Counted from the stretch's first letter, positions 25,042 through 35,415 are shown. The stretch: DNA of 64,000 nucleotides from an uncultured Acidobacteriia bacterium (GCA_903828455.1 CAIKMJ010000027.1:62001-126000), one strand, 5' to 3'. Numbers and translations: made by a program. The notes: a model not told the origin generated them from the sequence alone.

Positions 25042-27071
25042 GCCAAAAACACCAGCCTCCCGTGCATCAGCCGTTCGTTCCTCCTTCCGTGCAGATGAAG
25101 GAGTTCACCCTCCGGGCGGTGCTGCTGGGGCTGGTGATGTGCGTGGTGCTGGGCGCGGCCAATGCCTATCTGGGGCTGCGCGCGGGCCAGACCATTGCGG
25201 CGACCTATCCGGCCGCGGTAATCGGCATGGCGGTGCTGCGCGTGTTCAAGGGCTCGATCCTCGAAGAAAACATTGCCCGAACCGCCGGTTCCATCGGCGA
25301 ATCGGTGGCTGCCGGCGCGATTTTCACGGTACCGGCGTTTGTGATTTCGCATTCGTGGCTGGATTTTTCGCCGGGCACGGCTTACTGGAAGTCCACGGCG
25401 CTGATGCTGGTGGGCAGCGTGCTGGGCGTCCTGTTCGTGTCGCTGGTCCGGCGCGTGCTGGTGGAGGATCCGGATTTGCCATTCCCCGAATCGGTGGCGG
25501 CCTCGCAGATCCACAAGGCCGGCCAGGTGGGCGCGGAAGCGGCGAAGCACCTGTTCTACAACATGGCGTTCGGCGCGGCCGTGTTCCTCGCCGGCACGTT
25601 CAACTTCTTCGCCACCGATAAAGACTGGCTGATTCCCGTTGGCGAAGCCGGCCGCAGTTCGTTGCGGCTCGGTCCGCTCGGCTCCACGAAATCACTGCCG
25701 ACGGGCGGCCGAACGCTCTTTTCGGGGCCGACGGTGAGCCCCGCGTATATGGGGGTCGGCTACGTGATCGGGCCGAAGCTGGCGTCGCTCAACTTTTCCG
25801 GCAGCATCATCGCCTGGGGGCTGCTGATTCCGCTGCTCATCTACTTCCTCGGCCCGCAGTTGCAGGGCTTTTTGCCGGATCAGGGAGATGAATCGTGGAT
25901 CGGCACGGCTAATTCGGTCTGGCGGTACATTGTGCGTCCGGTGGCCGTGGGCGGGATGCTGTTCGGCGCGGCCTACACGCTGTTCCGTATGCGCAAGTCG
26001 CTGTTTTCCGGCCTCGCGCGCGCGTTTGCGGAGATGAAGACCGGCGCGGCGCCCGCCGAAGCCACGGCGCGTACAGAGCGCTACATGAGTTCGCGCGTGG
26101 TGCTGCTGGGAATTTTCGCGGTCTTCGGCGTCATGATCGTTCTGTACCGGTATCTTTCGGGCGGGATGGTGGCGGCGCTGGTGGCGGCCGTCGTGATGCT
26201 GATCGTGGGCTTCTGCTTTGCCACGGTTTCGGGCTACCTGGTGGGCGTGATCGGGTCGTCGAACAATCCGATCTCGGGCCTGACGCTTTCGACCGTGATT
26301 ATTGCGGCGCTGCTGATGGTTGCGCTCGGCGTCTCGGGCACCGGCGGCGTGGTGGCGGTGCTGGGCGTGGCGGCGGTGGTCTGCGTGTCGAGCGCGGTTG
26401 CCGGCGAGCTCCTGCAGGACTTCAAGGTCGGCTACATTCTCGGCGGCACGCCGCGGAGCATTCAGATTGTGGAACTGATCGCCGTGGTGCTGGCGAGCCT
26501 CGTCATGTACTTCCCGCTGCTGGTGCTTCACCAGGGCAACATCAACGCCGGCGGCATCGGCTTCGGCGACAAGGCGCTGCCGGCCCCGCAGGCGGGCCTG
26601 ATGGCGGCGCTCGCGCAGGGCATCGTGGGTGGCGACATGGCCTGGCCGCTGATTGTGGCCGGAATCCTGATGGGCGTCGCGCTCGTGATGATCGGCGTGA
26701 AGAGCCCCATGCTGGTCGCGATCGGCATGTACCTGCCGATCGGAACCACGTTCGCCATTTTCATCGGGGGCATGGTGCGCTGGCTGACGGATACGATCGC
26801 CGAACGTCGCCAGCTGAATGAAGCGCAGCGCACGCGGGTGGAAAGCGTGGGCGTTCTGGCCGCATCGGGACTGATCGCCGGCGAGGCGCTGACCGGCCTC
26901 GTCACGGCCACGTTCAGCTTTCTCCGGCTGAAGATTCCGGCGCTGTTTGCCAGCCCGTCTTACCTCGCCGGGCTCGCGGTGATGGCGGTCATCGCCTTTG
27001 CCATGATCCACGTGCCGCTTTCGAATGCCGGGCGGCCGGAAGACCCCGCGCCGCCGGCTGTAATCATGTAG
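25038..27071 (+). CDS. OPT family oligopeptide transporter
   Basis: 677 aa with about fifteen or sixteen hydrophobic segments. OPT landmarks are FTLRAVLLGLVMCVVLGAAN followed by AYLGLRAGQTIAATYPAAV at the N-terminus, FPESVAASQIHKAG in the first loop, the NPISGLT signature (SSNNPISGLTLST), and GGTPRSIQIVEL later. OPT proteins import small peptides or metal chelates across the inner membrane by proton coupling; bacterial members are rarely characterised. It is ATGA-coupled to the YqeY gene. Confidence 0.92.
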   Translation: MSQKHQPPVHQPFVPPSVQMKEFTLRAVLLGLVMCVVLGAANAYLGLRAGQTIAATYPAAVIGMAVLRVFKGSILEENIARTAGSIGESVAAGAIFTVPAFVISHSWLDFSPGTAYWKSTALMLVGSVLGVLFVSLVRRVLVEDPDLPFPESVAASQIHKAGQVGAEAAKHLFYNMAFGAAVFLAGTFNFFATDKDWLIPVGEAGRSSLRLGPLGSTKSLPTGGRTLFSGPTVSPAYMGVGYVIGPKLASLNFSGSIIAWGLLIPLLIYFLGPQLQGFLPDQGDESWIGTANSVWRYIVRPVAVGGMLFGAAYTLFRMRKSLFSGLARAFAEMKTGAAPAEATARTERYMSSRVVLLGIFAVFGVMIVLYRYLSGGMVAALVAAVVMLIVGFCFATVSGYLVGVIGSSNNPISGLTLSTVIIAALLMVALGVSGTGGVVAVLGVAAVVCVSSAVAGELLQDFKVGYILGGTPRSIQIVELIAVVLASLVMYFPLLVLHQGNINAGGIGFGDKALPAPQAGLMAALAQGIVGGDMAWPLIVAGILMGVALVMIGVKSPMLVAIGMYLPIGTTFAIFIGGMVRWLTDTIAERRQLNEAQRTRVESVGVLAASGLIAGEALTGLVTATFSFLRLKIPALFASPSYLAGLAVMAVIAFAMIHVPLSNAGRPEDPAPPAVIM

Positions 27072-27209
27072 GACGCCGGGCGCGGGGCCGGGCCCGTCAG
27101 GCGCGGCTCTTCCGCCCCCGCATGCTAACCTGAAAAATCCCCCGCCGGCTGCTTCGGTTCAGAAGTTTTTCGCCGCTCCGGTTGAAGCATATTCGGTTCA
27201 TAACACTCA

Positions 27210-28466
27210 ATGATTCGTGCCGTCAAAGGAACCAGGGACTTACTGCCTCCCGATACCGTCATCTGGAACCGCGTCGAAGCCGTCGCGCGCGAAGTCTTCG
27301 CTTCCTACAACTACCAGGAAATCCGCACGCCGATCCTCGAAGAAACGCAGCTGTTCGCCCGCGGCGTGGGCCAGGAGACCGACATCGTCTCGAAGGAAAT
27401 GTACACCTTTGAAGACCGCGACGGATCTTCGCTGACGCTGCGCCCCGAAAACACGGCCTCCGTGATCCGCGCGTATATCGAGCACCGGCTCGACCAGCGG
27501 CCTGGCGTCCAGAAGCTTTATTACATCGGCCCGATGTTCCGCCGCGAGCGGCCGCAGAAGGGCCGCTACCGCCAGTTCTTCCAGATCGGCGCCGAAGCCA
27601 TCGGTTCGGACTCGCCGTTCATCGATGCCGAATGCATTGAACTCGTCGTCGAAATTCTGACGCGCGCCGGACTCAGCGGATTCCGGCTCATCATTAATTC
27701 GGTGGGCTGTCCCAATTGCCGCCCGCAGTATGTGGAGAAGCTGCGCGAAGCCACGCGCCCCATCGCGTCGCAGTTGTGCGCGGATTGCCAGCGCCGCTCC
27801 GAAACCAATCCCCTGCGCGTGCTCGATTGCAAGGTCCCCGAAGATCAGCCCGTCATCGACGCGCTGCCTTCCATCCTGGATAATCTGTGCGACGTCTGCG
27901 CTCCGCACTTTGCAGCCGTGCAGACCTACCTGCGCGACCGCAACATCGATTTCGAAATCCGCCCCCGGCTCGTCCGCGGACTCGACTATTACATGCGCAC
28001 CACGTTCGAAGTCACGCACGGCGAACTGGGCGCGCAGAATTCCGTGCTCGGCGGCGGCCGTTACGACGGGCTGGCCGAATCGCTCGGCTCGCCGGTTCAT
28101 TCGCCCGGCATCGGCTTCTCCATTGGCGAGGATCGTCTGGTGATGACCGTCGATCAGACGAACGTCCGGACTCTCGATATTTTTCTCGCCCCGCTTGGCG
28201 ATGCAGCGCTGCGCCACGCCGGTACACTCGCGCGCGATCTGCGGCGCTCCGGCGTGTCCGTGGAAGTCTTTCCCGGCGGCAAACTGAAGCGGGCCATGGA
28301 ACTTGCGAATAAGCTCGGCGCCCGCTATACGCTGATCCTCGGTGACGATGAAATCGCCGCCGGCATTTATTCGCTCAAGGAAATGCTGTCCGGCGAGCAG
28401 CACCGCGTCTCGCTCGAAGAACTGTTTCACAAGCTCAGTAACCAGAATCTTAGTAACTCGAATTAA
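27210..28466 (+). CDS. hisS: Histidyl-tRNA synthetase
   Basis: 418 aa, the usual length. Class II motifs are present: IRAVKGTRDLLP at the start, TLRPENTASVIRAYIEH (motif 2 entry), FRRERPQKGRYRQFFQIGAEA (motif 2) and the histidine-specific LVRGLDYYMRTTFE. A C-terminal anticodon-binding domain starts near RTLDIFLAPLGD. It is followed 21 bp later by aspS, and the two are probably cotranscribed, as in many bacteria. The 138-bp gap upstream holds the probable promoter. Confidence 0.95.
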   Translation: MIRAVKGTRDLLPPDTVIWNRVEAVAREVFASYNYQEIRTPILEETQLFARGVGQETDIVSKEMYTFEDRDGSSLTLRPENTASVIRAYIEHRLDQRPGVQKLYYIGPMFRRERPQKGRYRQFFQIGAEAIGSDSPFIDAECIELVVEILTRAGLSGFRLIINSVGCPNCRPQYVEKLREATRPIASQLCADCQRRSETNPLRVLDCKVPEDQPVIDALPSILDNLCDVCAPHFAAVQTYLRDRNIDFEIRPRLVRGLDYYMRTTFEVTHGELGAQNSVLGGGRYDGLAESLGSPVHSPGIGFSIGEDRLVMTVDQTNVRTLDIFLAPLGDAALRHAGTLARDLRRSGVSVEVFPGGKLKRAMELANKLGARYTLILGDDEIAAGIYSLKEMLSGEQHRVSLEELFHKLSNQNLSNSN

Positions 28467-28487
28467 TCCGATCGGACTCAACTAACT

Positions 28488-30275
28488 ATGGAACCCGGTA
28501 TTCCACTCGACTTTCTCGGCGACTTACAGCGCACCCACACTTGCGGCGAACTCCGGCCCTCGGACGCGGGCAAACGCGCGCTGCTCATGGGCTGGGTCCA
28601 TCGCCGCCGCGACCTCGGCAGCCTCGTCTTCTTCCATTTGCGGGACCGCGAAGGCATCACGCAGATCGTGGTGCGCGACCGCCCGGACCTTGCCGCGAAG
28701 GCCGACCTCATCCGCTCCGAATTCGTGATCGCCATTGAAGGTCTGGTGGAGCTGCGCTCGAAGGACACTATCAATCCCGCGCTCGCGACCGGCGAAGTCG
28801 ATCTGGTGGCCGACAGGATCTGGATCCTCAACGAATCCCGCACGCCGCCGTTCCCGATGGAAGACGCGGTCGAGGTTTCCGAAGACCAGCGCCTGAAGTA
28901 TCGCTACGTCGATCTGCGCCGCCCGCGCATGCAGCGCAACGTCATCCTGCGTTCGAAGATCGCCTTCGCCGTGCGCCAGTATCTGGATACGCGCGGCTTC
29001 CTCGAAATCGAAACGCCGTTCATGACGCGTTCCACGCCGGAAGGCGCGCGCGACTACCTGGTTCCGAGCCGCGTTCAGCCCGGTTCGTTCTATGCGCTGC
29101 CGCAGTCGCCGCAGATCTTTAAGCAGCTTCTGATGGTGGGCGGTTACGAAAAGTATTTCCAGATCGTGCGCTGTTTCCGCGATGAAGATCTGCGCGCCGA
29201 TCGCCAGCCGGAATTCACCCAGATCGATCTGGAGATGAGCTTCCCGCAGCAGGAAACGATTTTCGGCGTGGTGGAACCGCTGATGCAGAAGGCATGCGAG
29301 GTGGCGGGCCTGCATGTGCCGCTGCCGTTCCCGCGCCTTACTTTCGCCGAAGCCATGCAGCACTACGGCAGCGATAAGCCGGATCGCCGGCTGCCCGCCA
29401 TGGTTCAGGTGAACCACCTTTTCGAAGGGGAAGGCCTGTACGCGCATGGTCTGCCGCTCATGATCATTCGCATTCCGAAGGTCGGCGCCATCAGCCGCAA
29501 GGAACGCGACGAAATCAAAGCCTGGGGCCAGGAAAAGGGCCTGCGCGTGTTCGACGACATGAAGCGCCTCGACCGCGATTTCCCCGCCGCCATGCAGCAG
29601 GTTCGCGAACTGACTTCGGCCACCGAAGAAGATCTGCTGATCATGGCCACCTGGGCCGGGGAGCCGAAAGGCCATCGTCCCGAGTTCACCACTTACATGG
29701 CGTGCGGCCAGTTGCGTCTCTTCATGGCACAGAAGTACGCCGATAAGCACGGCCTCTTCAGCCAGAATAAGTTCGAATTCCTCTGGGTTACCGACTTCCC
29801 CATGTTTGAGTGGGACGAAGAAGAGAACCGCTGGAATGCCGCGCATCATCCCTTCACTTCGGTGCTCGACGAAGATCTCGAAAAGCTGACGGCCGATCCC
29901 GCGCATTGCCGCGCCAAGTCCTACGATCTGGTTCTCAACGGCACCGAACTTGGCTCCGGCTCCATCCGTATTCATCGCCGCGACGTTCAGGCCAAGGTCT
30001 TCGCCGCACTGGGATTCACCGATGACGAAGCCCGCCGCCGCTTCGGCTTCCTGCTCGACGCGCTCGAATACGGCGCGCCTCCGCATGGCGGCCTGGCGCT
30101 CGGCCTCGATCGCATCGTGATGCTGCTCTGCGGCGAATCGTCGATTCGCGACGTGATTCCGTTCCCCAAGACGGCCAAGGGCACGGACCTCATGTGCGAA
30201 GCCCCGTCCACCGTTCCTGAAAAGAACCTGCGCGACCTCGGCATTGCGCTGCGCGTGAAGCCGCCGGCACAGTAG
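28488..30275 (+). CDS. aspS: Aspartyl-tRNA synthetase (bacterial type)
   Basis: 595 aa with bacterial architecture: an N-terminal OB-fold anticodon domain (about 1-115, including [17 protein letters not shown]), class II catalytic core (motif 2 [20 protein letters not shown]), an inserted GAD domain around residues 290-400, HHPFTS, and motif 3 [13 protein letters not shown]. It charges tRNA-Asp. Whether it is discriminating or also mischarges tRNA-Asn cannot be decided by eye. It lies directly behind hisS. Confidence 0.95.
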   Translation: MEPGIPLDFLGDLQRTHTCGELRPSDAGKRALLMGWVHRRRDLGSLVFFHLRDREGITQIVVRDRPDLAAKADLIRSEFVIAIEGLVELRSKDTINPALATGEVDLVADRIWILNESRTPPFPMEDAVEVSEDQRLKYRYVDLRRPRMQRNVILRSKIAFAVRQYLDTRGFLEIETPFMTRSTPEGARDYLVPSRVQPGSFYALPQSPQIFKQLLMVGGYEKYFQIVRCFRDEDLRADRQPEFTQIDLEMSFPQQETIFGVVEPLMQKACEVAGLHVPLPFPRLTFAEAMQHYGSDKPDRRLPAMVQVNHLFEGEGLYAHGLPLMIIRIPKVGAISRKERDEIKAWGQEKGLRVFDDMKRLDRDFPAAMQQVRELTSATEEDLLIMATWAGEPKGHRPEFTTYMACGQLRLFMAQKYADKHGLFSQNKFEFLWVTDFPMFEWDEEENRWNAAHHPFTSVLDEDLEKLTADPAHCRAKSYDLVLNGTELGSGSIRIHRRDVQAKVFAALGFTDDEARRRFGFLLDALEYGAPPHGGLALGLDRIVMLLCGESSIRDVIPFPKTAKGTDLMCEAPSTVPEKNLRDLGIALRVKPPAQ

Positions 30276-30366
30276 GCGCAACAGGCGCTGTATCGGGAAG
30301 CAGGACCGCGGCGATTGCGCCGCCGCACTGTTAAGCTGGTGCTGGAAGATTCGGGTTGAGGCGCTG

Positions 30367-31431
30367 ATGGTCGAACTGGAAATCAAGCCCTCCGGGCGGG
30401 CGCAGATGCGTGTTCTGGCGGTCCTGGCTGCCGGCGTGCTTTTCCTCGGGTGGCTTAGTTTCCTGCTGAGCGGGGGCGGCGCGGACCTGCTGGCCCGCAA
30501 GGCCTACATCACCGGCTATCTGACCGATGCGACCGGCGTGGCGCCCACCTCCGAAGTTCATCTCAGCGGGCTCATCATCGGCACGGTCACCGGTGTTCGC
30601 ATCTCCGGCTCGCTCGATCCGCTGAAGGCCATTCGCGTCGATATGCGCATTACCAGCCGCTATCTGAAGAACATTCCCGCCGATTCGCTGGTCAGTGTCG
30701 GTTCCGATACGCTGGTGGCGTACAAATTCATCAGTATCGCGGAAGGGAAGAGCACCGCGACGCTGGCCGATGGCGGCGAACTGCGAAGCGAACCGCTGCA
30801 GGACGCGATTTTCCGCGCCGATCTGGTGGGTGCGCTGCAGAAGGATCTGGCGGATCTCGACCATCTGGTAGGCGATCTTTCCTCGCGCGATACGGCGGTC
30901 GGGCACTTCATCGTGGGCAGCGAAGAATACGATCGTGTGCTCGGCGACGTCCGCGGCTTTCAGGATTCGCTGCACACGTTTCTCACGCCAAAGAGCGACC
31001 TCGGCCAGGCATTTTATTCGTCGAAACTGTACGACGACATTCACGGGCAAGTGACGCGGACCGACGACGCGCTGGCCGCCATTCAGCGCGGAGAGGGCGC
31101 TGCCGGCCACCTCTTCGCCAGCGATGAACAATACCAGACGCTCGTCCGTCAGCTCAGCGAACTGCGCGCAACGCTTGCGGAGGCTAACAGCGGCAAAGGT
31201 AATCTTGCGCCGCTGCTGCACAGCGATGCGGACTGGCGGAATCTCCGGAAGCTGCTGCGCAGCGCCGACACCACCCTCACGGCGCTGAATGCCGGACATA
31301 CGAAGGCGGGCGAACTGCTGGCCAGTCCGCAGCTGTATGAATCGCTGAACGGCTCGCTGCGTGCGGTGACGGAATTGCTGAAGCAGGTGCGTGAGCACCC
31401 CGAAACGCTGCAGCACTATCGGGTTTTCTGA
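30367..31431 (+). CDS. MlaD/MCE family protein
   Basis: 354 aa. A single N-terminal membrane helix (about residues 15-35, VLAVLAAGVLFLGWLSFLL) anchors an MCE domain (about 45-135: YLTDATGVAPTSEVHLSGLIIGTVTGV, then SLVSVGSDTLVAYKFISIAEG). A long helical C-terminal region follows and may form the lipid channel seen in other MCE proteins. Such proteins bind the periplasmic face of ABC lipid transporters for outer-membrane lipid traffic. No permease or ATPase gene is next to it here. A 6-bp GCGGCG/CGCCGC hairpin at about 30308 may attenuate read-through from aspS. Confidence 0.85.
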   Translation: MVELEIKPSGRAQMRVLAVLAAGVLFLGWLSFLLSGGGADLLARKAYITGYLTDATGVAPTSEVHLSGLIIGTVTGVRISGSLDPLKAIRVDMRITSRYLKNIPADSLVSVGSDTLVAYKFISIAEGKSTATLADGGELRSEPLQDAIFRADLVGALQKDLADLDHLVGDLSSRDTAVGHFIVGSEEYDRVLGDVRGFQDSLHTFLTPKSDLGQAFYSSKLYDDIHGQVTRTDDALAAIQRGEGAAGHLFASDEQYQTLVRQLSELRATLAEANSGKGNLAPLLHSDADWRNLRKLLRSADTTLTALNAGHTKAGELLASPQLYESLNGSLRAVTELLKQVREHPETLQHYRVF

Positions 31432-31450
31432 TTGCTTCCGAACAGCCGCG

Positions 31451-32338
31451 CTACTTGCTGTAGAGCGTTGGCCGCGCAACCTGCGGTTCGGCGGACTTCA
31501 CCGTCATTCGATTCAGCCGTTCCCGCATCTCCTCGTATTCCGAAGTATTGACCACGTATTCGCCGCGCGCCGGGAGCAGGGAATCGATATTTTTCTCGGT
31601 CTTTGCAATGCGGTCTGAGGTCAACGGGTGCGAACGGAACAATTGCGAGACGCTTCCGGGATGCCGCCGCTCGGTCGATTCCACGGCTTCAAAAAGGTCA
31701 ACGCTCGCGCCCGGGTCGTAACCGGCCTTCCACAGATATTCCACGCCCAGCAGATCGGCTTCGGTTTCGAACTCGCGCGAAAAATTAAACAATGCCATGG
31801 GCGCGGCGGCCGTCGCCACTTCGCGCGCCGCAAGTCCGGCCCAGCCGCCGATCACCGCCAGCGGCAGCGTTCCGGCTTCGATCAGATCGCTGCGCGTGGC
31901 CTGCCGGGTTGCGTGCCGCGCGGCCGCGTGCCCCAGTTCGTGCGCAATCGCCGATGCCAGCTGCGCTTCGTTTCCCGACAGCCTGATCAGTCCGGTGTTG
32001 ATGAAGATGTGCCCGCCCGGCAGCGTGAAGGCATTGACCTCATCCGACTCGATCAGCCGGAACGTCACCGGGAATTCCACATCGGAGTTGCGCACCAGAT
32101 TCTGCCCGATCCGGTTGATGTATTCGGTCAGGATCGCGTCGTCCACAAGGCGCGCCTGCTTTTCCACCTCAATGGCGAGTTGCCGGCCGAGCGCGATTTC
32201 TTTCTCGATGCTGAAAAAGTTGAGTGAGCCCGATACCGAACGTGCGCCGATCGCTCCGGGGTCTTTCAGGCGCGCGTCCGCCGCGCCGGCAGGAAGCGCC
32301 GCGCCGAGCAGAACAATGGTGGCCAGCAGACTCCGCAT
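31451..32338 (-). CDS. M48 family metalloprotease, secreted
   Basis: 295 aa from the ATG at 32338. A signal peptide (LLATIVLLGAALPAGAADA) precedes the M48 catalytic domain with the zinc motif HELGHAAARH and a downstream Glu in FETEADLLGVEYL. SHPLTSDRIAKTE near the end is typical of BepA/LoiP-type periplasmic proteases. It is probably in the periplasm or bound to the outer membrane, degrading misfolded outer-membrane proteins. The track start (TTG at 32398) would add 20 residues before the signal peptide and is less likely. It lies 79 bp downstream of the response regulator gene. Confidence 0.88.
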   Translation of the reverse strand: MRSLLATIVLLGAALPAGAADARLKDPGAIGARSVSGSLNFFSIEKEIALGRQLAIEVEKQARLVDDAILTEYINRIGQNLVRNSDVEFPVTFRLIESDEVNAFTLPGGHIFINTGLIRLSGNEAQLASAIAHELGHAAARHATRQATRSDLIEAGTLPLAVIGGWAGLAAREVATAAAPMALFNFSREFETEADLLGVEYLWKAGYDPGASVDLFEAVESTERRHPGSVSQLFRSHPLTSDRIAKTEKNIDSLLPARGEYVVNTSEYEEMRERLNRMTVKSAEPQVARPTLYSK

Positions 32339-32417
32339 CGCGTTCAGACGGAAAAATCCCGTCCGCAGTGGACGCGCCACCGGCCTGCCTGGTTTCAAGA
32401 TTTTTCCGTTCCGGACA

Positions 32418-33767
32418 TCAGCTTTCGATCCCCATCTGCGTCAGCCGGTAGCGCAGCGCATTTCGCGTCAGCCCGAGGATGCGCGCCGCCTGGCTCTTAT
32501 TGCCGCTGGCCTGATCGAGCGCCTTTTTGATCAGCTCCTGTTCAAAGGCGTCGAGACTCATGCCTTCGGGAAGCCCGATTTCACTGGTGGCCGGGCGGCG
32601 GCGCAGGTTGAGGTCGAGCCGAATATCGTTTGCATCGAGCTTCCCGCCGGCGGCCAGCACCAGACTGCGTTCGATCACGTTCTCCAGTTCCCGCACGTTG
32701 CCGGGCCAGGAGTACTGGATCAGTTTTTCGATGGCTGCATCGGTGATTCCATGCGCCGTCGAGCCCGTCTCCGGCGCCAGCTTTTCCACGAAATGATGCG
32801 CCAGATATGCGATGTCTTCCCTGCGCTCCCGCAGCGGCGGAATGTCGATCGGCACCACGTTGAGCCGGTAGAAGAGATCTTCGCGGAACGTTCCGTCTTC
32901 GAGCGCCATGCGCAGATCGCGGTTGGTGGCGGCGATGACCCGCACGTCGATGTGCTGGGTCCTGTTGGAGCCGAGACGCTCAAACTCGCGTTCCTGCAAT
33001 ACGCGCAGCAGCTTCACCTGAATCGCCGGCGGCACGTCGCCAATCTCATCGAGCATCACCGTGCCCGAATCGGCCTGTTCGAACTTGCCCGGCTTCGACG
33101 TATTCGCGCCCGTGAACGCGCCCTTTTCGTAACCGAAAAGTTCGCTCTCCATGAGGTTTTCCGGCAGCGCCGTGCAGTTGATTTTGACGAACGGCCGGTC
33201 CTTGCGCGGCGAATGAAAATGAATGGCGCGCGCGATCAGATCCTTACCCACGCCGCTTTCGCCCGCCAGCAGCACAGTCGCGCGCGACGGCGCCACGCGC
33301 ATCACGGTGGCGAAAATCTCCTGCATCTGCGGGCTGCGGCCCACAATGTTGTCCCAGCGGTATTTGCGGCCGAGTTCCTCTTTGAGCTGGCGGTTTTCGT
33401 CCCGCAGCGTCCGGATCTCCAGCGCCTTGTTCACCACCGTGACCAGCATGTCGAGCGAAAACGGTTTGAGCAGGAAGTCGGCCGCCCCGGACTTCATCGC
33501 CTCCACCGCATTTTCCACGGTGCCGAAAGCGGTCATGAGAATCACCGGCACGCGCGAATCGGCGCGGCGGATGATCTGCAGCATCTCGAGCCCGGTCATC
33601 TTCGGCAGCTTGAAGTCGGTGAGTACGAGGTCGGCGCGGTCGATCAGCGGAAGCGCCTCCTCGCCGGAGCCCGCCTTCACCACGTCGAAGCCCGCATCGA
33701 GCAGCTGAAGCTCCAGAATCCTGCGAAGTTTTTCTTCGTCTTCGACGACCAGCACGCGCTTCTTCAT
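32418..33767 (-). CDS. Sigma-54-dependent response regulator (NtrC family)
   Basis: 449 aa: receiver domain (1-120, phospho-acceptor Asp51 in VLTDFKLPKMTG), AAA+ domain (about 140-375, Walker A GESGVGKDLIAR, sigma-54 contact motif GAFTGA, Walker B-like GTVMLDEIGDVP, arginine finger region LFYRLNVVPI) and a C-terminal Fis-type helix-turn-helix (KSQAARILGLTRNALRYRL). It should activate sigma-54 promoters when phosphorylated. The histidine kinase gene 15 bp upstream on the same strand is the likely partner. Targets are not evident. The arrangement resembles PilS/PilR or NtrB/NtrC pairs. Confidence 0.93.
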   Translation of the reverse strand: MKKRVLVVEDEEKLRRILELQLLDAGFDVVKAGSGEEALPLIDRADLVLTDFKLPKMTGLEMLQIIRRADSRVPVILMTAFGTVENAVEAMKSGAADFLLKPFSLDMLVTVVNKALEIRTLRDENRQLKEELGRKYRWDNIVGRSPQMQEIFATVMRVAPSRATVLLAGESGVGKDLIARAIHFHSPRKDRPFVKINCTALPENLMESELFGYEKGAFTGANTSKPGKFEQADSGTVMLDEIGDVPPAIQVKLLRVLQEREFERLGSNRTQHIDVRVIAATNRDLRMALEDGTFREDLFYRLNVVPIDIPPLRERREDIAYLAHHFVEKLAPETGSTAHGITDAAIEKLIQYSWPGNVRELENVIERSLVLAAGGKLDANDIRLDLNLRRRPATSEIGLPEGMSLDAFEQELIKKALDQASGNKSQAARILGLTRNALRYRLTQMGIES

Positions 33768-33781
33768 TTGGGTGGTTGTGC

Positions 33782-34978
33782 TTAATTTTCGGGCAGGGTG
33801 ATCCGAAACGTCGTCCCCTTGCCTGGTTCGCTTTCGACCGTCATTTTACCGCCGTGCCCGTCAATGATCTTGGCCACAATCGCCAGCCCGAGTCCCACGC
33901 CGTCCTGCTTCGTCGTGAAAAACGGATTGAAGATCGCTTCCAGCTTATCGGCCGGAATGCCGCTTCCCTGATCGATGACGCAGATCTCGGTCTGCCCGCC
34001 CGCCTCGCGTGTGCGGACCGTGACGGGCGCCTCCGCCGAAGAGGCCTGCCGCGCATTGGTCAGCAGGTTGATGAAGACCTGCTCCATGAGCGCAGCATCG
34101 AGCGGCAGCGGCGGCAGCGCGCCGAAGTCCCGAACGATCTCCACGTGTGCGCGGGAGGCCGCCTGATCGATCACCGCCGCGAGTTCGGTCGGTTCGCGCC
34201 GCGGTTCCAGCGGCCGCGCGAAATCGAGGAAGCGCGTCACCAGCAGATTGGTGCGGTCCACCTCCGTGCTGATGATCGACGCCAGTTCCTGCGCGATCGG
34301 ATTGTCCTTCGCGGCTGACCGGACCAGCAGATCGGCCGAGCCCTTGATCGAGCCCAGCGGATTGCGCAGTTCATGCGCGAGGCCCGCCGAAAGCTGCCCG
34401 AGCGCCGCCAGTCGCTCCGTGCGCCGCACCTCGGCTTCGGCGGCCGAAAGATTCCGGTTGGCCTCCGCCAGTTGCTCCGCCGTCTTTTTGTAGCGCGCCG
34501 ATTCCCTGCGCGCCGCGTCGCCCAGCGAATTCACCAGCACGGCGGCGACGGCCGGCAGCAGGCAGCGAATCGTCAGCACGTGCATCGCTTCCGGGTCGAT
34601 CACCCACTGGTTCCAGTCGATGAAGAGGAGAAACGAAAGATAGGCGCCGATGGCGACAACGGAGCTGATGACGGTGCCGGTGAAGCCGAGATAACTGGCG
34701 GTCGAGACGATCGGCAACAGCAGGGTGAGGTAATACGGACTCTCCACGCCGCCCGTGATGCCGATCAGCAGATAGCCGATCACCAGTTGCAGAATCACCG
34801 ATGCCGCGCGGCCCCAGTGCCGGTCGAGAAACGCCACGCGACCCTCGATCAGCTGCAGCGCCGCGAGCGCGGCCATGAAGCCCATCTCCCAGGCGTCATG
34901 GGTCAGAAAGATCAGCGCGCCGAACATCACGGCGAGCAGCAGGTCCTGAACACGGAGCTGAAATTGCTTCTGCAAGCC
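33782..34978 (-). CDS. Membrane sensor histidine kinase
   Basis: About 398 aa if the TTG at 34978 (LQKQFQLRV) is the start. The longer track ORF runs into the divergent arsR gene and its leader is not protein-like. Several hydrophobic segments (about 15-175) are followed by a coiled linker, the HisKA phospho-acceptor box GLAHELRNPLGSIKGSADLL, N box NLLTNARQASS, G1 DQGSGIPADKLE, and F/G2 PFFTTKQDGVGLGLAIVAKI. It has no PAS domain, so sensing is probably by the membrane part, as in PilS-like kinases. It is coupled to the NtrC-type regulator downstream. Confidence 0.87.
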   Translation of the reverse strand, partial: GLQKQFQLRVQDLLLAVMFGALIFLTHDAWEMGFMAALAALQLIEGRVAFLDRHWGRAASVILQLVIGYLLIGITGGVESPYYLTLLLPIVSTASYLGFTGTVISSVVAIGAYLSFLLFIDWNQWVIDPEAMHVLTIRCLLPAVAAVLVNSLGDAARRESARYKKTAEQLAEANRNLSAAEAEVRRTERLAALGQLSAGLAHELRNPLGSIKGSADLLVRSAAKDNPIAQELASIISTEVDRTNLLVTRFLDFARPLEPRREPTELAAVIDQAASRAHVEIVRDFGALPPLPLDAALMEQVFINLLTNARQASSAEAPVTVRTREAGGQTEICVIDQGSGIPADKLEAIFNPFFTTKQDGVGLGLAIVAKIIDGHGGKMTVESEPGKGTTFRITLPEN

Positions 34979-35023
34979 CCTATTGTCGCCCGAAGCAGAG
35001 ATTTCCCGCGGGCTGCTTGCTTT

Positions 35024-35048
35024 TATAATTCCAAAAGTGTAGAAATAT
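35024..35048 (+). promoter_or_regulatory. Candidate ars promoter -10 with overlapping ArsR operator
   Basis: A consensus TATAAT lies at 35024-35029, about 30 bp before the arsR start. An imperfect dyad ATAATTC-N10-GAAATAT (35025-35031 and 35042-35048, 6 of 7 positions matching) overlaps the -10 and the expected start point, where an ArsR repressor would block initiation. No good -35 is visible. Confidence 0.5.
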
Positions 35049-35059
35049 AGAAACAGCCC

Positions 35060-35407
35060 ATGGCAGTGAAACCGACCGAAGCACAGATCACCCGCTACGC
35101 CGACATGTTCGCCGCCATGGGGACCGACGCACGGCTCCGCATCGTGCGCCTGCTGCTGGCGGCGCATCCGGACGGAATGGTGGCCGGAGAAATCGGCGCC
35201 GAACTGGGGATTCCGGCCTCCACCCTTTCGCACCATCTGGAAAAACTGCGCAATGAGGATCTGGTCAGGGTGCGGCGCGAAAGTACGTTTCTCTGGTATT
35301 CGGCCAACGCCGAAGCTCTGCAGGAGCTGCTCGGCTTTCTCTACGCCGAATGCTGCACGCGGAACAAGGCCATTCAGCCGCAGGCGATCGTGACGCTGTG
35401 TAAGTGA
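35060..35407 (+). CDS. arsR: ArsR family metalloid-responsive repressor
   Basis: 115 aa winged-helix protein: [16 protein letters not shown], then the recognition helix region [20 protein letters not shown] and wing [14 protein letters not shown]. The classical ELCVCDL arsenic site is missing. Instead there is a C-terminal cysteine set, Cys98-Cys99 (AECCTRN) and Cys114, like the C-terminal As(III) site described for Acidithiobacillus ferrooxidans ArsR. It should bind DNA without metalloid and release it with As(III). It heads the arsR-arsM-aquaporin-arsC operon and is divergent from the histidine kinase gene. Confidence 0.88.
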   Translation: MAVKPTEAQITRYADMFAAMGTDARLRIVRLLLAAHPDGMVAGEIGAELGIPASTLSHHLEKLRNEDLVRVRRESTFLWYSANAEALQELLGFLYAECCTRNKAIQPQAIVTLCK

Positions 35408-35415
35408 GGAGGCGA

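Noticed and set aside
28524-30500. 658-aa minus-strand ORF opposite aspS
   Set aside because: Shadow of a complete aspartyl-tRNA synthetase.
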